A stretch of 64,000 bases of DNA. Origin: Lates calcarifer. Taxonomy: Eukaryota; Chordata; Actinopteri; Centropomidae. The stretch's first letter is position 1. Every line of letters starts with the position of its first letter. The DNA lies in assembly GCF_001640805.2 (NCBI RefSeq), contig NC_066849.1:21639336-21703335 (forward strand), in the 5' to 3' direction. Under the pieces are notes generated by a model. That model worked only from the letters and a program-made list of their open reading frames with translations, was not told the origin of the DNA and made no database searches. The translations under genes were made by a program, and so were the position numbers. Positions 26,001-36,955 of the stretch are shown here, in pieces.

Positions 26001-27163
26001 ATGGCAGGAAACGAGAAGCACGATGTGGTCCATCAAAACGCCATTCACGTTGAGACGATACGGAAAGAGCAAAGACACCAGAAACTTCACACGGAGTTCA
26101 GCATCAATCCACACAGGAAACGTAAGAAACCCTATCATTTCCTCAAACATGTTTGATGGACGGACACTGAACAACTGACCGCAATTTAAGTTAAATCTAG
26201 TCTGTGGAGCTCAAGCCTGTATTTGATAATCCTGAACAGTAATGTGTCCTTCCAGAAACAAATTACACTTGATTAGTAAAAGATTGGGAGTTTAAAGAGG
26301 GAGGGTCCCTGCTTACAAAAAGTGAAACATGACAAAGTAACAACACAACATGTATAATGACAGCATCTCAGTATGTGCCTGCTGTTACATTGAACTGCTC
26401 GTTGGACTGTATATCACAATGTGTCTCAATTGCCTTTCAGTACATGTCCTACCAGACAAACCCATGTCCAGGAAACCATCAGAAGTGATTGCAGAGAACT
26501 GTAAGTTCACATCGCTTTCCTTGATACTGGATAAATGCCAGTCATGTTACTCCAGAGCCCTGTTATCCCAAAAGGGGGAGAAGCAGTTAGAGACAATGAA
26601 TGAACATCTGTGTCACAGTCAGATTATGCCTGTACGTCTTTCTTTTCCAGCGGACTTCATTGGGGCCTTCCACAAGGCCCGCCAGGAACCCACCAAGAAA
26701 TACACAATGCCACTGACTGAGAGTCAGGAGATAGGATGGGTGTCAACCCCACTGGTGAGGAAAACATGCTTTGACAGTTAAAATTAACAGAGAGCTGCGG
26801 GATGTTGTATAACGTGTAAAATGTGAAAACCTATGGATTTTTACTGTCACTCCAGAATGTAGAGGTTTTCAGATTAACACCACACTTTCAGTTGTTTTGT
26901 TTGGCTTTGGATTTGTATTACCATGGTAAACATGAGTTTTCTATAGATTTCAAAGCAGTATTGTGTTGCAACTTGTACAACTTGGTTACAGATACGTTTT
27001 TCCCTGGTCATTTAAACCCAACTTTATCTCCAGATCCTGATCAAATACTAAATCTGACCATTTCTTTCCCCAGATTCCATCGAATCGCCACGACCAGAGA
27101 TTCAATTTCTACCGATTCAGCACGGACGTCACCAAACACCAAGAATCTGCCCTGCGAAAATGA
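26001..27163 (+). CDS. cfap144: Cilia- and flagella-associated protein 144 (FAM183A), four exons
   Basis: The coding exons are 26001-26121, 26441-26500, 26651-26754 and 27074-27163, all flanked by GT-AG sites with pyrimidine-rich acceptors. Their phases (1, 1, 0) join without interruption into 124 residues; the human protein is about 134. The start is the first ATG (MAGNEKHDVVHQNAIH), close in form to the mammalian N terminus. Conserved stretches are QRHQKLHTEFSINPHRK in exon 1, LPDKPMS in exon 2, and KKYTMPLTESQEIGW in exon 3; the last exon ends in a basic tail. There is no signal peptide or membrane segment. The family is a small microtubule inner protein of axonemal doublets in motile cilia and sperm. 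Regulation by RFX is suggested by the X-box 61 bp upstream. Candidate polyadenylation signals are at 27484 and 27616. Its neighbour, ebna1bp2, converges on it as in human. Confidence 0.93.
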
Positions 27164-27217
27164 ATGAGCATGAAAAACAGAACGGAGATCTCCGTAAAGT
27201 GAACACCTATGTTCAGA

Positions 27218-27227
27218 TTTATTTATT
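27218..27227 (-). promoter_or_regulatory. Candidate polyadenylation signals of ebna1bp2
   Basis: Two overlapping minus-strand AATAAA hexamers (TTTATTTATT on the + strand) lie about 790 bp past the ebna1bp2 stop codon. They are the only canonical signals I found in that interval, so the ebna1bp2 3' UTR probably runs into the cfap144 3' UTR. Confidence 0.5.
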
Positions 27228-27483
27228 TATCATACAAACATACAGGTGTCGGCACCAGAAGTTGCCCTTTTTTACATTTCTATTTTTGCAAACTAAGAAA
27301 AAAAAATAACACTTGCAGGGAGAAACATTTGCACAGGTCTATACAAAGCACACTCACCCATCACATACTAATCATATTAATGAATGGGAAAGGGCAATGC
27401 TGACAGCTGCTCAATATTATAAAATGTCATGTCACATGAGAGAGAATCAATGAGCCAAGGAGCGGAGTTAGAAAAAAAAACAG

Positions 27484-27489
27484 AATAAA
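27484..27489 (+). promoter_or_regulatory. Candidate polyadenylation signal of cfap144
   Basis: AATAAA lies 321 bp after the cfap144 stop codon. A second AATAAA at 27616-27621 is an alternative. I cannot tell which is used. Confidence 0.5.
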
Positions 27490-27781
27490 GCAAACTCTGC
27501 AGAGCACACACAATGTAAATCAGATGGTTGGTGAAAACACTGGGGTGTAATCACAGAAAATGGCTTTAAAACCACTTTATCTGACAAGCAAGAAGAGGCA
27601 ACGACGGCCGCAAACAATAAAAACTTGCCATGACAAATTCTTCACATTTAAATTCTCTTTTTCTTTACAAGTATTATGGAAATTTCAAGTGGGAATCTTG
27701 CGTAGCTCTGTGCAGTCCACTCTCCTCTTTTCCTTGCCAGTGATGTCCTTTGAATGTCTTCCTCAGAAATATAGCAGGACA

Positions 27782-27793
27782 TCTCTCTCTCTC

Positions 27794-27826
<33 letters not shown>
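27782..27826 (+). repeat. (CT)n microsatellite
   Basis: A CT run of about 45 bp with one CA interruption. It lies in the presumed ebna1bp2 3' UTR, where it would be transcribed as GA. Confidence 0.95.
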
Positions 27827-27829
<3 letters not shown>

Positions 27830-28013
27830 GCTTGAAGGCAGTCCTCCATATCAGTCCAGACCAGTGTTACAGAAGGCATATTGTACAAACTGTGTAGAAG
27901 AGCTCCCCTGTATTTCTCCTAAGGTGTGCTGGAAGGAGAGACTGGGGAGCAGGTGTGGGAAATCCTGCCTAAAAGCAAGTCTTAGTCCAGTCTCTTGACC
28001 AGCCTGTAAGTTT

Positions 28014-30285
28014 TTACGAGCGAGCCTTCATTTTCCTACGTACCGACTTGCCCGGGCGTTTCTGAAAGTCAAAGTAAAAAAAAAAAGAACGATGTTTTTG
28101 TCCAGTAACTCTATCATTTGCTTTGACAAAGTATCTACATTCAGTAAATCAGTCAGGACTGTTTTATGTGTGTATGACTCACATTCTGTTTTCCTCCTTT
28201 GCCTTTCTTCCCTCCCTTGCCGCCCTTTGCGTGAGCCACCTTGGCGCGGAAACTGGAAACGTCGTTGTAGCTGTCTTTGGTGTTCCACTTCTTTCCACTC
28301 TTCTTGCCTCCAAAGCCAAACTTCTGGTCCTTGTATTTTCTCTTGGCGCTGGGGCTATGAAAACAACAGTTAAATTTTTAGCCTCTGCTGAAACTACAGG
28401 AGTTCAAATATTAATTTTGATATTTATGACTGCAGTGCACACAACTGAAATCTGACACCTTACCCCTTCTTGTTCAGCGCGTTCTTTGAGCCCTGAGCCG
28501 AGTCTTTACCACTCTTCTGGTCTCCTTCCAAGAAATCCAGTTTGTCGGTCATTCCTGGGAGAGGGGATAATCAGAAATATTAAACCTTTTTACAATTGCT
28601 GTTTCACCTTTCTGTGTGCAGTGAAAATCTTAAATACTTTTTAATTAAATTGCACCTTTCTGGTATTTCTTCACAGCTGACATCATTGCCTTCTTCTCCT
28701 TCTGCCTCTTCTGGATCACTTCTATTTGGACCTGGCACACATTCAAAACTTATGTTAATTCCTAACACTAGGGTGAAGTACCATAAAAATATTAGTCTGG
28801 CATTCATCTGTGCATAATTTCCATTATCATTCCATACCAATGGCAAGCAGTGTAATGTCAGGCCTCTGGTTCACACAGAGGAAAGACTGGACTCCCAGAG
28901 CAAGATTTATGAGAGTAACAGTAACCTTAAAAGCAGGGACCAACCTTTTTGCCAAACTTCCTTTGCTCACGCAGTTTCTTGGCCTTCTCTGACTTCTCCA
29001 GTATCATCTGCTTTGAAATGAGCTTTTTCCTGATCTGGACAGAAGAAGAGAAACATGTTTGCACCAATATTTGGATTTAGGCACAGCCCAGTGCCAAATT
29101 CCTGAGCCACTGTGTGTAATGAAATGTGAGCTTCAAACTTGTTTATCCTAAAAAGAAACTACTCACCTTTTGCATGTGCTGATCTGACTTTGCCATCTCT
29201 GCAAAGTAATCATCAGGCCTCCTCGTGGCTATGCCGTGCTTGTTTAGGAGGGGCAGTGCCTCAAGGACTGTGGCTTGAGCTTGACGGTAGCTGGAAGTCA
29301 ACAAACACAGAACAGTAAGACTCATCTGTAGCAGCAGTGTCAAGATGTTTTTACCAAAGGGAAATTTTTCATTAAGAGCAAGTAGAATGTTTAGTTTTAG
29401 TGTCATGTATTTTCCAGAGTGACAACAGACAAATATCTAAACTCAATTGACAAAATCAATTGTTGCTTTGGGCACTTACAAGAACATCTCCCTCTGGAAA
29501 TCATCATCCGCATTGAGTTCTCCATTGGTCTGACTGGGAACTTTCCCATCAGCCTTGGAAGATGATGTCTTCAGCCGGCAAGTTGGTCAGATCAAGCCTC
29601 TCCACCCAGGGAAGGTCTTTACGGAAGTCAGCAAGGCACTGTTTCAAGCCCTCCTGCATCACCACAGATGTAATATAGTATATTAGAATATGTGTATTAA
29701 GTAGTATTGTTACAAGTATTGTAACATTTCATGCTTCAATTAATTAACTCACTCACCACATTGTTGACCAACTTTTTGGGTTTATCCACCAGAACGTTCA
29801 TCCCCGGTTTCAACAACCCTTTAGCGAAAGCTTCTTGAAGCTAAAAGTAAAAATTGAAAAAAATTATTGGTTAGGTACGTTCACTCTCATGTCGTGAATT
29901 TCAATAAAACACACTCACTGACTGTAAACATACCCACAAGTTGAACTAAAGCGACTCTAGCAAAGTACGGAATAAGGCCATTTCCCTGTCATTTTACAGG
30001 AATATTAGCATGCTACATCTTTGCTAATGTAGCTAACTGTAAACAAATCTGTCCCTTCTATACAATTTCACATCAGTAAGACACTTAACAGAGTTAATCA
30101 CAGTCAGTTTTACAGCATACGATTTACAGGCCAGTATATGCGATTATTGTATGAGTGGGAAAAATACTGAGATGTTTGAAACCAGTTTTAGTTCGTAGGA
30201 GTAAACTCACCTCATCGTCCGATAATTCAGAGTTTTCCTCCTCTGACTCCTGCCCGAGCAGCGCCTCCTCCTCTGCTGAGTCCAT
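28014..30285 (-). CDS. ebna1bp2: rRNA-processing protein EBP2, nine exons, frame broken in exon 3
   Basis: EBP2 is a nucleolar factor needed for large ribosomal subunit assembly and 27S pre-rRNA processing. Exons in order are 30211-30285, 29757-29840, 29480-29653, 29167-29290, 28945-29034, 28656-28731, 28464-28554, 28183-28354 and 28014-28061, all with GT-AG borders. Apart from exon 3, all phases agree and would give about 310 residues (human 306). Landmarks are an acidic N terminus (EEENSELSDDE), LLKPGMNVLVDKPKK, GLKQCLADFRKDLPWVERLDLT, DDDFQREMFFYRQAQA, DDYFAEMAKSDQHMQK, a lysine-rich helical middle, DKLDFLEGDQK, KRKYKDQKFGFGGKK and a basic C terminus. Exon 3 is 174 bases where 173 keep the frame, so as written translation stops at TGA 29549-29551 after 87 residues. 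The excess base lies between 29552 and 29588, in a weakly conserved linker. The start chosen is ATG 30283-30285; an in-frame ATG seven codons upstream (30304-30306) could add MVIDNGI. Confidence 0.92.
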
Positions 30286-30291
30286 GATCCC

Positions 30292-30410
30292 GTTATCGAT
30301 AACCATAAGATGAGAATATGTGACTTCGTCGGTTTAAAAACGAGACGAAAACCTCTGTAGACGTATTGCTCCTCACATGTACAGAGCGACTCACGTGGGG
30401 AGGAAGTGAC
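30292..30410 (-). promoter_or_regulatory. Proximal promoter and 5' end of ebna1bp2
   Basis: Just upstream of the start codon lie a perfect 12-bp palindrome GTTATCGATAAC (30292-30303), a CACGTG E-box (30392-30397) and an adjacent GGAAGTGAC ETS/CRE-like word (30402-30410). CACGTG is the MYC/MAX or USF target and is common in ribosome-biogenesis promoters, which fits this gene. No TATA box is seen. The transcription start is unknown. Confidence 0.5.
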
Positions 30411-30840
30411 GACACGGAACGTCCTACCAGCACAGTCCGCCGGTGGAAAGCTTGTGCTACAAACAGAGTTCCTACATGTAAAATAAATAAATAAAATCGG
30501 ACGCAGGCAAATATTATGGCGTTAATGATTATACACATATTGTCTCTAATACTTTGAAAAGAAAGCGAGAATATCGTATGCAATTTTTAAAATTGAAAAT
30601 CCTCTTTTTACTCACCTATATACATATATTTTACTACCGCTTTTTTGATGACTGCAATCTTCTTCTACATATTTCTCGAATAAAAAACAGCGAGTCACTC
30701 AGTGAAAATAACTTTACCTTCAACAGCCTATGTAATGTCAAGAGAATCCTCCTGGAGGTGCTGTTGTGCACCTGAGCAGACTGTTGCACCAGGTAAATAT
30801 TATAGTATACACTAATGTCTCTAATATTCTATAATAAAAG

Positions 30841-30903
<63 letters not shown>

Positions 30904-32312
30904 GAGCCAAAATCATTCGGAGAGGATTTTCCTCTCAGAAATTCTACTTTAAATCTTTATCAGTGTGACTGTGTAAATGGAACCTCATGAGTTTCACTTG
31001 CCACCTCACCATGAAATAAACTATGGATATCACTCTTTCAAAGCTCTCTCCCCTAGTCAATGTCTGTCACTTTGACATAACACTATTGAGAGAACTGTCT
31101 GGCCCAGTGCTGATTTGGTCTGCAGGGAAGAGGACAGACAGTGCTACTTTGACTAAAGCTCTCTCCTGCATACATCTACCTGTGTTCATTTCATAACTGA
31201 TACTGTTTATCAGATATTCATTTCTTTCTAATTGCAGAGTGGTCTCCATTTGTGTGAAGTATGTATGTGAGTTTGTGTGTGTCTCTGTGAATGTAACGGA
31301 CATGTAAGAGATTTGATCAGCTTGTACACTCTTGTTTAACCTTCTTTTCACTACATTTTCAATAACTTAAGCCTCTAACCAATGCCTCCAAATTGTTTAT
31401 CTCCTGAAAAACAGGTGTGTTGGACATCAATCTACTGCAACCTCACACAGATCTACCTTCACCCCACACAAATTTATCTCACTCTTTTGTCTAAAGAGAG
31501 TTTTAGGACAGTATGCAAAGGCCATGAAGTACAGTGAGAAGAAGTCAAAGTTACTGTGTGCAACCTGCAACACTGTCACTGTACACTGTAGCAAGAGAAG
31601 GGATGTGAATCACAATCATTCACTTTTATGTTCCCTAAAGACCTTTTGTATTCATCGTTTTTAGTCACGTAGCAGTCGTGAGTGGAAGGCTTGCAGTTAG
31701 AGCCAGAGTGTGCACACCCTGAATGCTAATCGTGTGCTTTGGCCAGTGACCATGAAAGTGACTTGATTTTACTCAAAATGTCACTTGAGAGAGATTCATC
31801 TCAAGTGGTCGAGCAAGGATCTCAACCCGACCAGGGGCTGTATTAAGAGTTGTCAACCATGATATTGTGCATCTGTCCACAAGACAAATTACATTACATA
31901 AGATTACAACCATTTTCTGGGCCCACTCAAACACGCACTTCTTACATTTGCATAAGACATTTTCAGTAGGACATACTGTATAAGACCAAGACATGCATTT
32001 GAGTGTGCATACTAAAACTGCAACTCTCTGTCCAAGAGATCCTTGAATGTTTAAAGTGGTGAGAGGTAAGGCATGTGTGGCCACTGTTTGATGTTATCTG
32101 TGATTCTGCAGACTTTCATTTCAGCCACATACAACAGTAACTGATCATCATACTTCTAACCAGAGATTACAGTAGGAAGTCAGCTGCAGTTGGCTTCAGA
32201 ACAGTAATTTCCCCATTTTACATCGTTCTACTTGTTGCCAGTGTTTTCTTGGCAGCAACCCACTGAGACAAATTGCAGGGTTTCTTTGTCTTTTGTTTTG
32301 TTTTGTTTCTAT
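30411..32312. other. Gene-free stretch upstream of ebna1bp2
   Basis: The + strand here is where a divergent CFAP57 would start by human synteny, but I see no WD-repeat-like coding exon. A tetranucleotide microsatellite lies at 30840-30903. The remainder is AT-rich with no recognisable element. Confidence 0.5.
30840..30903 (+). repeat. (GATA)16 microsatellite
   Basis: An uninterrupted GATA tetranucleotide array of about 64 bp. Arrays this long and pure are usually highly length-polymorphic. Confidence 0.97.
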
Positions 32313-32729
32313 TTTATGCTACTTTGTATTTTTACTGCACTACATTATGGAGGCAAATATACTTTTTACTCCTACATATATTTTAGAGCTCTTACTCATA
32401 AATCAAGGTTTTACATGTGAACTATATGATCAGTTGATATAATATTATTGCACTGCTATAATTTAAACCACCTGACAGTATATAAGTTGTTAAAAGTAGC
32501 TCTACATTAACAAGCTACAATATAAAAAGGTGCAAATACAGTAATAATAATCCAATAATATATTATTGTTATACCATTCTATTTAATTAGGAGAGCTTCT
32601 ACTATTACATTTTGCTGCTACTGATTCTAGCAAGATCAAGTAAGATTTTGAATTTGGTACTTGGTTAAAAGTAGCAATACCTTAAATTTCCTCACTACAA
32701 GTAAAAGATATGAATTCTTGTACCACTGT
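32313..32729 (+). repeat. Fish TACTTTTACT-type interspersed repeat
   Basis: In order the segment shows ATGCTACTTTGTATTTTTAC, CTGCACTACATTATGGAGG, TACTTTTTACTCCTACAT, GGTTTTACATGTGAA, ATATGATCA, TTAAACCACC, AACAAGCTACAATATAAAA, AGTAAGATTTTGAAT and a final TTCTTGTACCACTG. This order and wording match a very abundant fish repeat, whose copies typically end in a CTTCCACCACTG-like phrase. It is clearly diverged and probably old. Confidence 0.65.
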
Positions 32730-34170
32730 ATGTCAGAATTTCTACTTCCCGGAGCAGGGAACAACATCAAAAGTTTTCTGGTGGTAATTATTATTTCACT
32801 TATACATTACTTTTTCTTCCCTACACCCACACTCTGCTGCTCTTATATTTTGTTACTGACAGTTTGAGTCATCTTCTTTGGACAGGAGCACCTTAACCGC
32901 ATAGAGGATTGCAGTCGTCTTCCTAATAGCAAGCTCATTTTTTCATAACTGCACCATGACAGATACACAATGTGTTCCACATGTTATTTCCCCCTGGAAA
33001 ATTGCTTTTTCAGGTTATACTGACATTATTTTAATTTGGTCCACAGCAGCCTGGCTCTAAATAGTCTTTAAACTTGCAGTTACTATCAAAATTCTTTTTT
33101 AATGATCAACAGCCACTGATTATAGCAGTTATTAAATTACTAATGGTGCAGAGCAGGCATTGAAAAGTTACTACTTTTTTCTTCACATACTGTGTAGGGA
33201 TGTGTTTTCTAAACTCCCCAAGAGAAGATGATCTTTTCACTTCTCTTCAGCATAATGTCAGAGACATTTACATTGGTATTGCAACATGCAAATTTCATTT
33301 ATTTTAGAGCTCAAAAGGCTGGAGAAGTTACTCTAACACTAATACCAGATAGACATGGGATAGACAGAAGACTGGGGACTTCTGTGATGACTACCACTGT
33401 TCATTTAAGATGCCATCAGTCTCTGTCAGTGGCTTATCCTCCTAGTCCTCAAAGCAGAAACTGTCTGATCCCCCTGAGAGTGACATTCTTTCTATTCTAA
33501 AGGAAATCAATATTTACGATTTGTACTTCACCACCCTTAATTCCCCCATTCCCTGCACGGTCAGATCCCCAGTCTGAGATGTCTTCAAAAGGAAAAATAC
33601 CATAATTTCCATTTCTGTCATTATAATCGCTTGAGCCAGACAGAAATGCAATCCATTGAATTCACATCTCACTGTCACTCTTCATCCCAGAGCGACAGGC
33701 CGCTTCCTGACAGCAGATTGAAAATAAGTTGGATTCACTCTGTCAAGTTCCTCTCTTAGAGTTATTCCTGGTTGCTGGAGCTTGGGACAAAAAAAGGAAC
33801 ACAGTCATGAATGTCTGGGCCCTAAGCTGGATGATGGTTTAGCTCCTATGGCATTCAATCAGCCTGAGGAGATTTGGCAATGTGTGAGTAAACAATGGTC
33901 TGGATAAATTACTGGTAATGCTATTTTAGATCATTTTGGCCTGATCTGTCTTGTCTTGAGTGGATGTTCATTCCCTCTCCTTCCATCAAAACATCCGTGA
34001 CTTGACTGCTGAAGAGATGGCTTATAAACCGTGCATCATTCTGTTCCTCACTTGTCTTGAATCTGCCACAAACAGAGCCATTAAGCATCCAATGACCAAC
34101 ACATCCACTGACTGGGCTGAGTACAACGCTCACATCAGGCCTGTCAGCAGCTGCTGTGGGAATCACAAGA

Positions 34171-34193
34171 ATATTACCATATTTTGGTAATAT
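34171..34193. other. Perfect short inverted repeat
   Basis: The arms ATATTACCA and TGGTAATAT are exact reverse complements around a 5-base loop. The stem is AT-rich and lacks a following T run with any gene context, so no function is claimed. Confidence 0.8.
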
Positions 34194-36429
34194 TTAACAG
34201 TAATGAAGTTTTTATGTAGGAGGACAATCATACTGGCTTTTCTTTTTTCATGTTTTACACAACAGCACAATAAAAATGCACTCTGTGACTAGAGGCATGG
34301 ATTAATTTCTCAATGCATGGGAAGGCATTAAGGGTTTTGCCAGGTTTTTAAAACATGGACTTAAGCTGTTGAGGATAATGTTAAGACAATTTTAGTGAAA
34401 TTTTGGACAGGTATATGTAAAATTCCCTCATGACATTCTCCAACCTTGTCCATAGAGCCACTGAGTGTCAAAGAGAGAGCAAGTGGTCCACTTGCAGCTC
34501 AATGTCTTCCTCCCTACAGACCAGAAATTAAACACAGCCCAGTGTCAGATGTTATGTCCCAGCTTCCTTTGGCCCAGCCCCAGCCTGCGACCCAGAAAGC
34601 AGCTGTGCAGCCAAGTGTCTGAATAACAATATGTGATTGGGTTGAAAAGAGACAAGGAGATAAACTATGGGGTCTTTATTACCAAATCACAAGAAATTCA
34701 CTGCTGAAAAGCTGCTGTTTTATACCTAAAATTACACTCAAAGCACAGTCATACATTAAAAGCATACCACAGAATTAGTGAGGGTGCAGTGGAGAAAAAG
34801 CTGTAGTCATTACAGGGACTTCACATAATTCTTAGAATTGTAAAAAGGGAATTTATGCATCGACTTCACCTAAATCACAAGAGGCAGTTTTTTTTTTTAT
34901 CAGAGGTTCTCCAGATGGTCTCCTTTTTGGCATTGTGTACAGATTCCTTGGCTGTAAAATCAGTTTGCTCTTCACAGAAATTCTATCACTGGGCTTCATT
35001 CAAATAGGAAAATCTTTTTCATTTGAAATATTATATCTGAAGCCTTCTATGGTTGCATTGGTGGAGACAGCAAGTGGTATTTCATTTATTCTTTATGAAA
35101 CATCTGTACTTGAAAACAGGTCAAGTGAAATCTTGTTTAACAGAAAGGAGATGTTGTTTCATGACCTTTTTACTTACATTTCATTGTTAAACTGCATTTA
35201 AAAGATACTTAAGTTTGAAAATTAGCAGAGTTTGATATGGTTGTGGTTGTGTTTGGTATGGATAGGGACTATGGGAGGCTCTGGTTATCTCCCCACTATA
35301 CAGACATGGTATAGTCTTCTTCTGAAGCAGAGATAAGAGGTCCTTTAAATCAATAATGGAAATTAAACAAAAGGTGATAGTGGTTTTACATATAACATGC
35401 AAACACAAAAAGAGCTACTTTCCCTTAAGAAAAACCAGAAGAATCTTTATCAAGATAAGAATAAATTAATGTAAGGACCAGTAGCAGCCCCTGGAGGCTG
35501 AAATGTTTATTACACCCCAGAATGCAAAGCTATCATCCTCATCACTTTGCTCTTGAAAAGACTATGCACACATACCTAGGGTACAAAGCATTAGTTTACA
35601 TTAGATTCAAAACAGCTTGCATTCTGTGGCATTGTGATGCACATATTGCCATTCACCATTCACTACCTTTAATGCTTTACATGAGCTGTAGCTTATCCAT
35701 ATAGAAATAATGGGTTTCATAAAGCTGCATGGTTTGCTTTCATGGGAGTGTTTGACTCTTCAGCCAATCAGTGTGTTATTCCCCCATATGGCCAGGTGTT
35801 CTATTGCCCAACCGAGGCATTTTATGTATCAGCACTTCTCTGAGACTTTCTTCACTTGCTCCCCTCCCATCGTCTGCTTTCTCCTTGTCTAAACAAAGTA
35901 AAAATTGCATACTTGCATTGCAGTGTCCTGGTGGATCACTGGGCGAGGACAAACACAGAATACTGTACTAAGTAACAATCTCCCTCTGTTTCTCAGTGGT
36001 GAGCTTCCTCTTATTGTCCAATCTACTGTATGACTCTTGCTTTTTCTCGTTGTCACTCCTGTGTGCTTCTCTGCCTTTTTCTTTTCCACAACTACATATT
36101 GTTTGGTAAAAGAGCTACACGCCTCTATCAAACTCCGGTGATTGAGAGCTTTAGTTCTTGGGTGATTGGCCTGTTGGTCATATGGTCCATGTGTCCCCAG
36201 CAGATCAGTCAGTGCTTTTTGTTAGCCATATAGCATAACTATAGTATGTATTATCATCTAAAAATGTCATACAACAACAAAAGCATCTAAAACCTGATGT
36301 ATTTTAGAATGAGGGTTGGTTGGTGAACTGCAATAGTAGAGGTCATTCATCTGTGTTCATTCATCAGTGTGCTGAGCTTTTGGGGTTTGACCTAAAGAGG
36401 TCTCCTGGTGGATTCTAATCAAACGTTTA

Positions 36430-36955
36430 GAGGCACATTCCTCTCTTCCTTATTTGCTTTCCTCTCTCCTGACTTCCTCCTTCTTTCCCTCCTTCCTCCA
36501 TCTCTGCATCCTTCCTCCATCCTGACACTGATTAGAAGCGAAGAGACAAATTAATCAGGGGAGCGCCAGGTTGCCAGCTTTCTCTGACGGAGGACATCCA
36601 CAGAATTTTTAAGGGAAATGCGACGTCAACTTCCATCAATGCTAAAGGGGCAGGGTGTGTGTATGTGAGTGAGAGTATGGGTAGGAGCAGCGCGGGGCCC
36701 ATGCATAATCACCTTATTATATCCCTGTGAATGGAATAGTGAATTGATCTGATTAGAGGTTGGATGAGAAGAGAAGGCAAGGGGAGAGGTCTAGCATGTA
36801 GAGCAGCTCCCACTGAAAGAGGAGGGAAGGGAGGGAGAGGGGGAAAAAAGGAGGAGGAAGAAGGAACAGGGAAAAAGGAGGATGAGGGAGGGTAATAAAG
36901 AGGAAGGAAGGATGACAGAGATGATGATGAGAGTGGAGACTAAAAGAGGAGAAGA
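36430..36955. other. Polypyrimidine block, unique core, polypurine block
   Basis: The + strand is nearly all C/T in 36430-36530 and nearly all G/A in 36760-36955. Between them is a balanced core rich in TAAT/ATTA and TGACG words (36535-36740). Such mirror composition could pair imperfectly or form triplex DNA. The core looks like a possible enhancer, but only from its composition. Confidence 0.35.

Noticed and set aside
25911..26174. 87-codon minus-strand frame over cfap144 exon 1
   Set aside because: Antisense shadow of a conserved exon; it would also cross the X-box promoter.
28183..28464. Suspected second frameshift at the ebna1bp2 exon 7/8 junction
   Set aside because: Recounting the GGGG run at the donor shows exon 7 ends with two bases of a codon, which join exon 8 in frame (Gly-Pro-Ser), so the junction is intact.
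28732..28944. Possible intronic H/ACA snoRNA in ebna1bp2
   Set aside because: One short stem is present, but no second hairpin, H box or correctly placed ACA could be identified.
30554..30775. Plus-strand frame just upstream of ebna1bp2 as CFAP57 exon 1
   Set aside because: The translation does not resemble the CFAP57 N terminus or WD repeats and is AT-driven.
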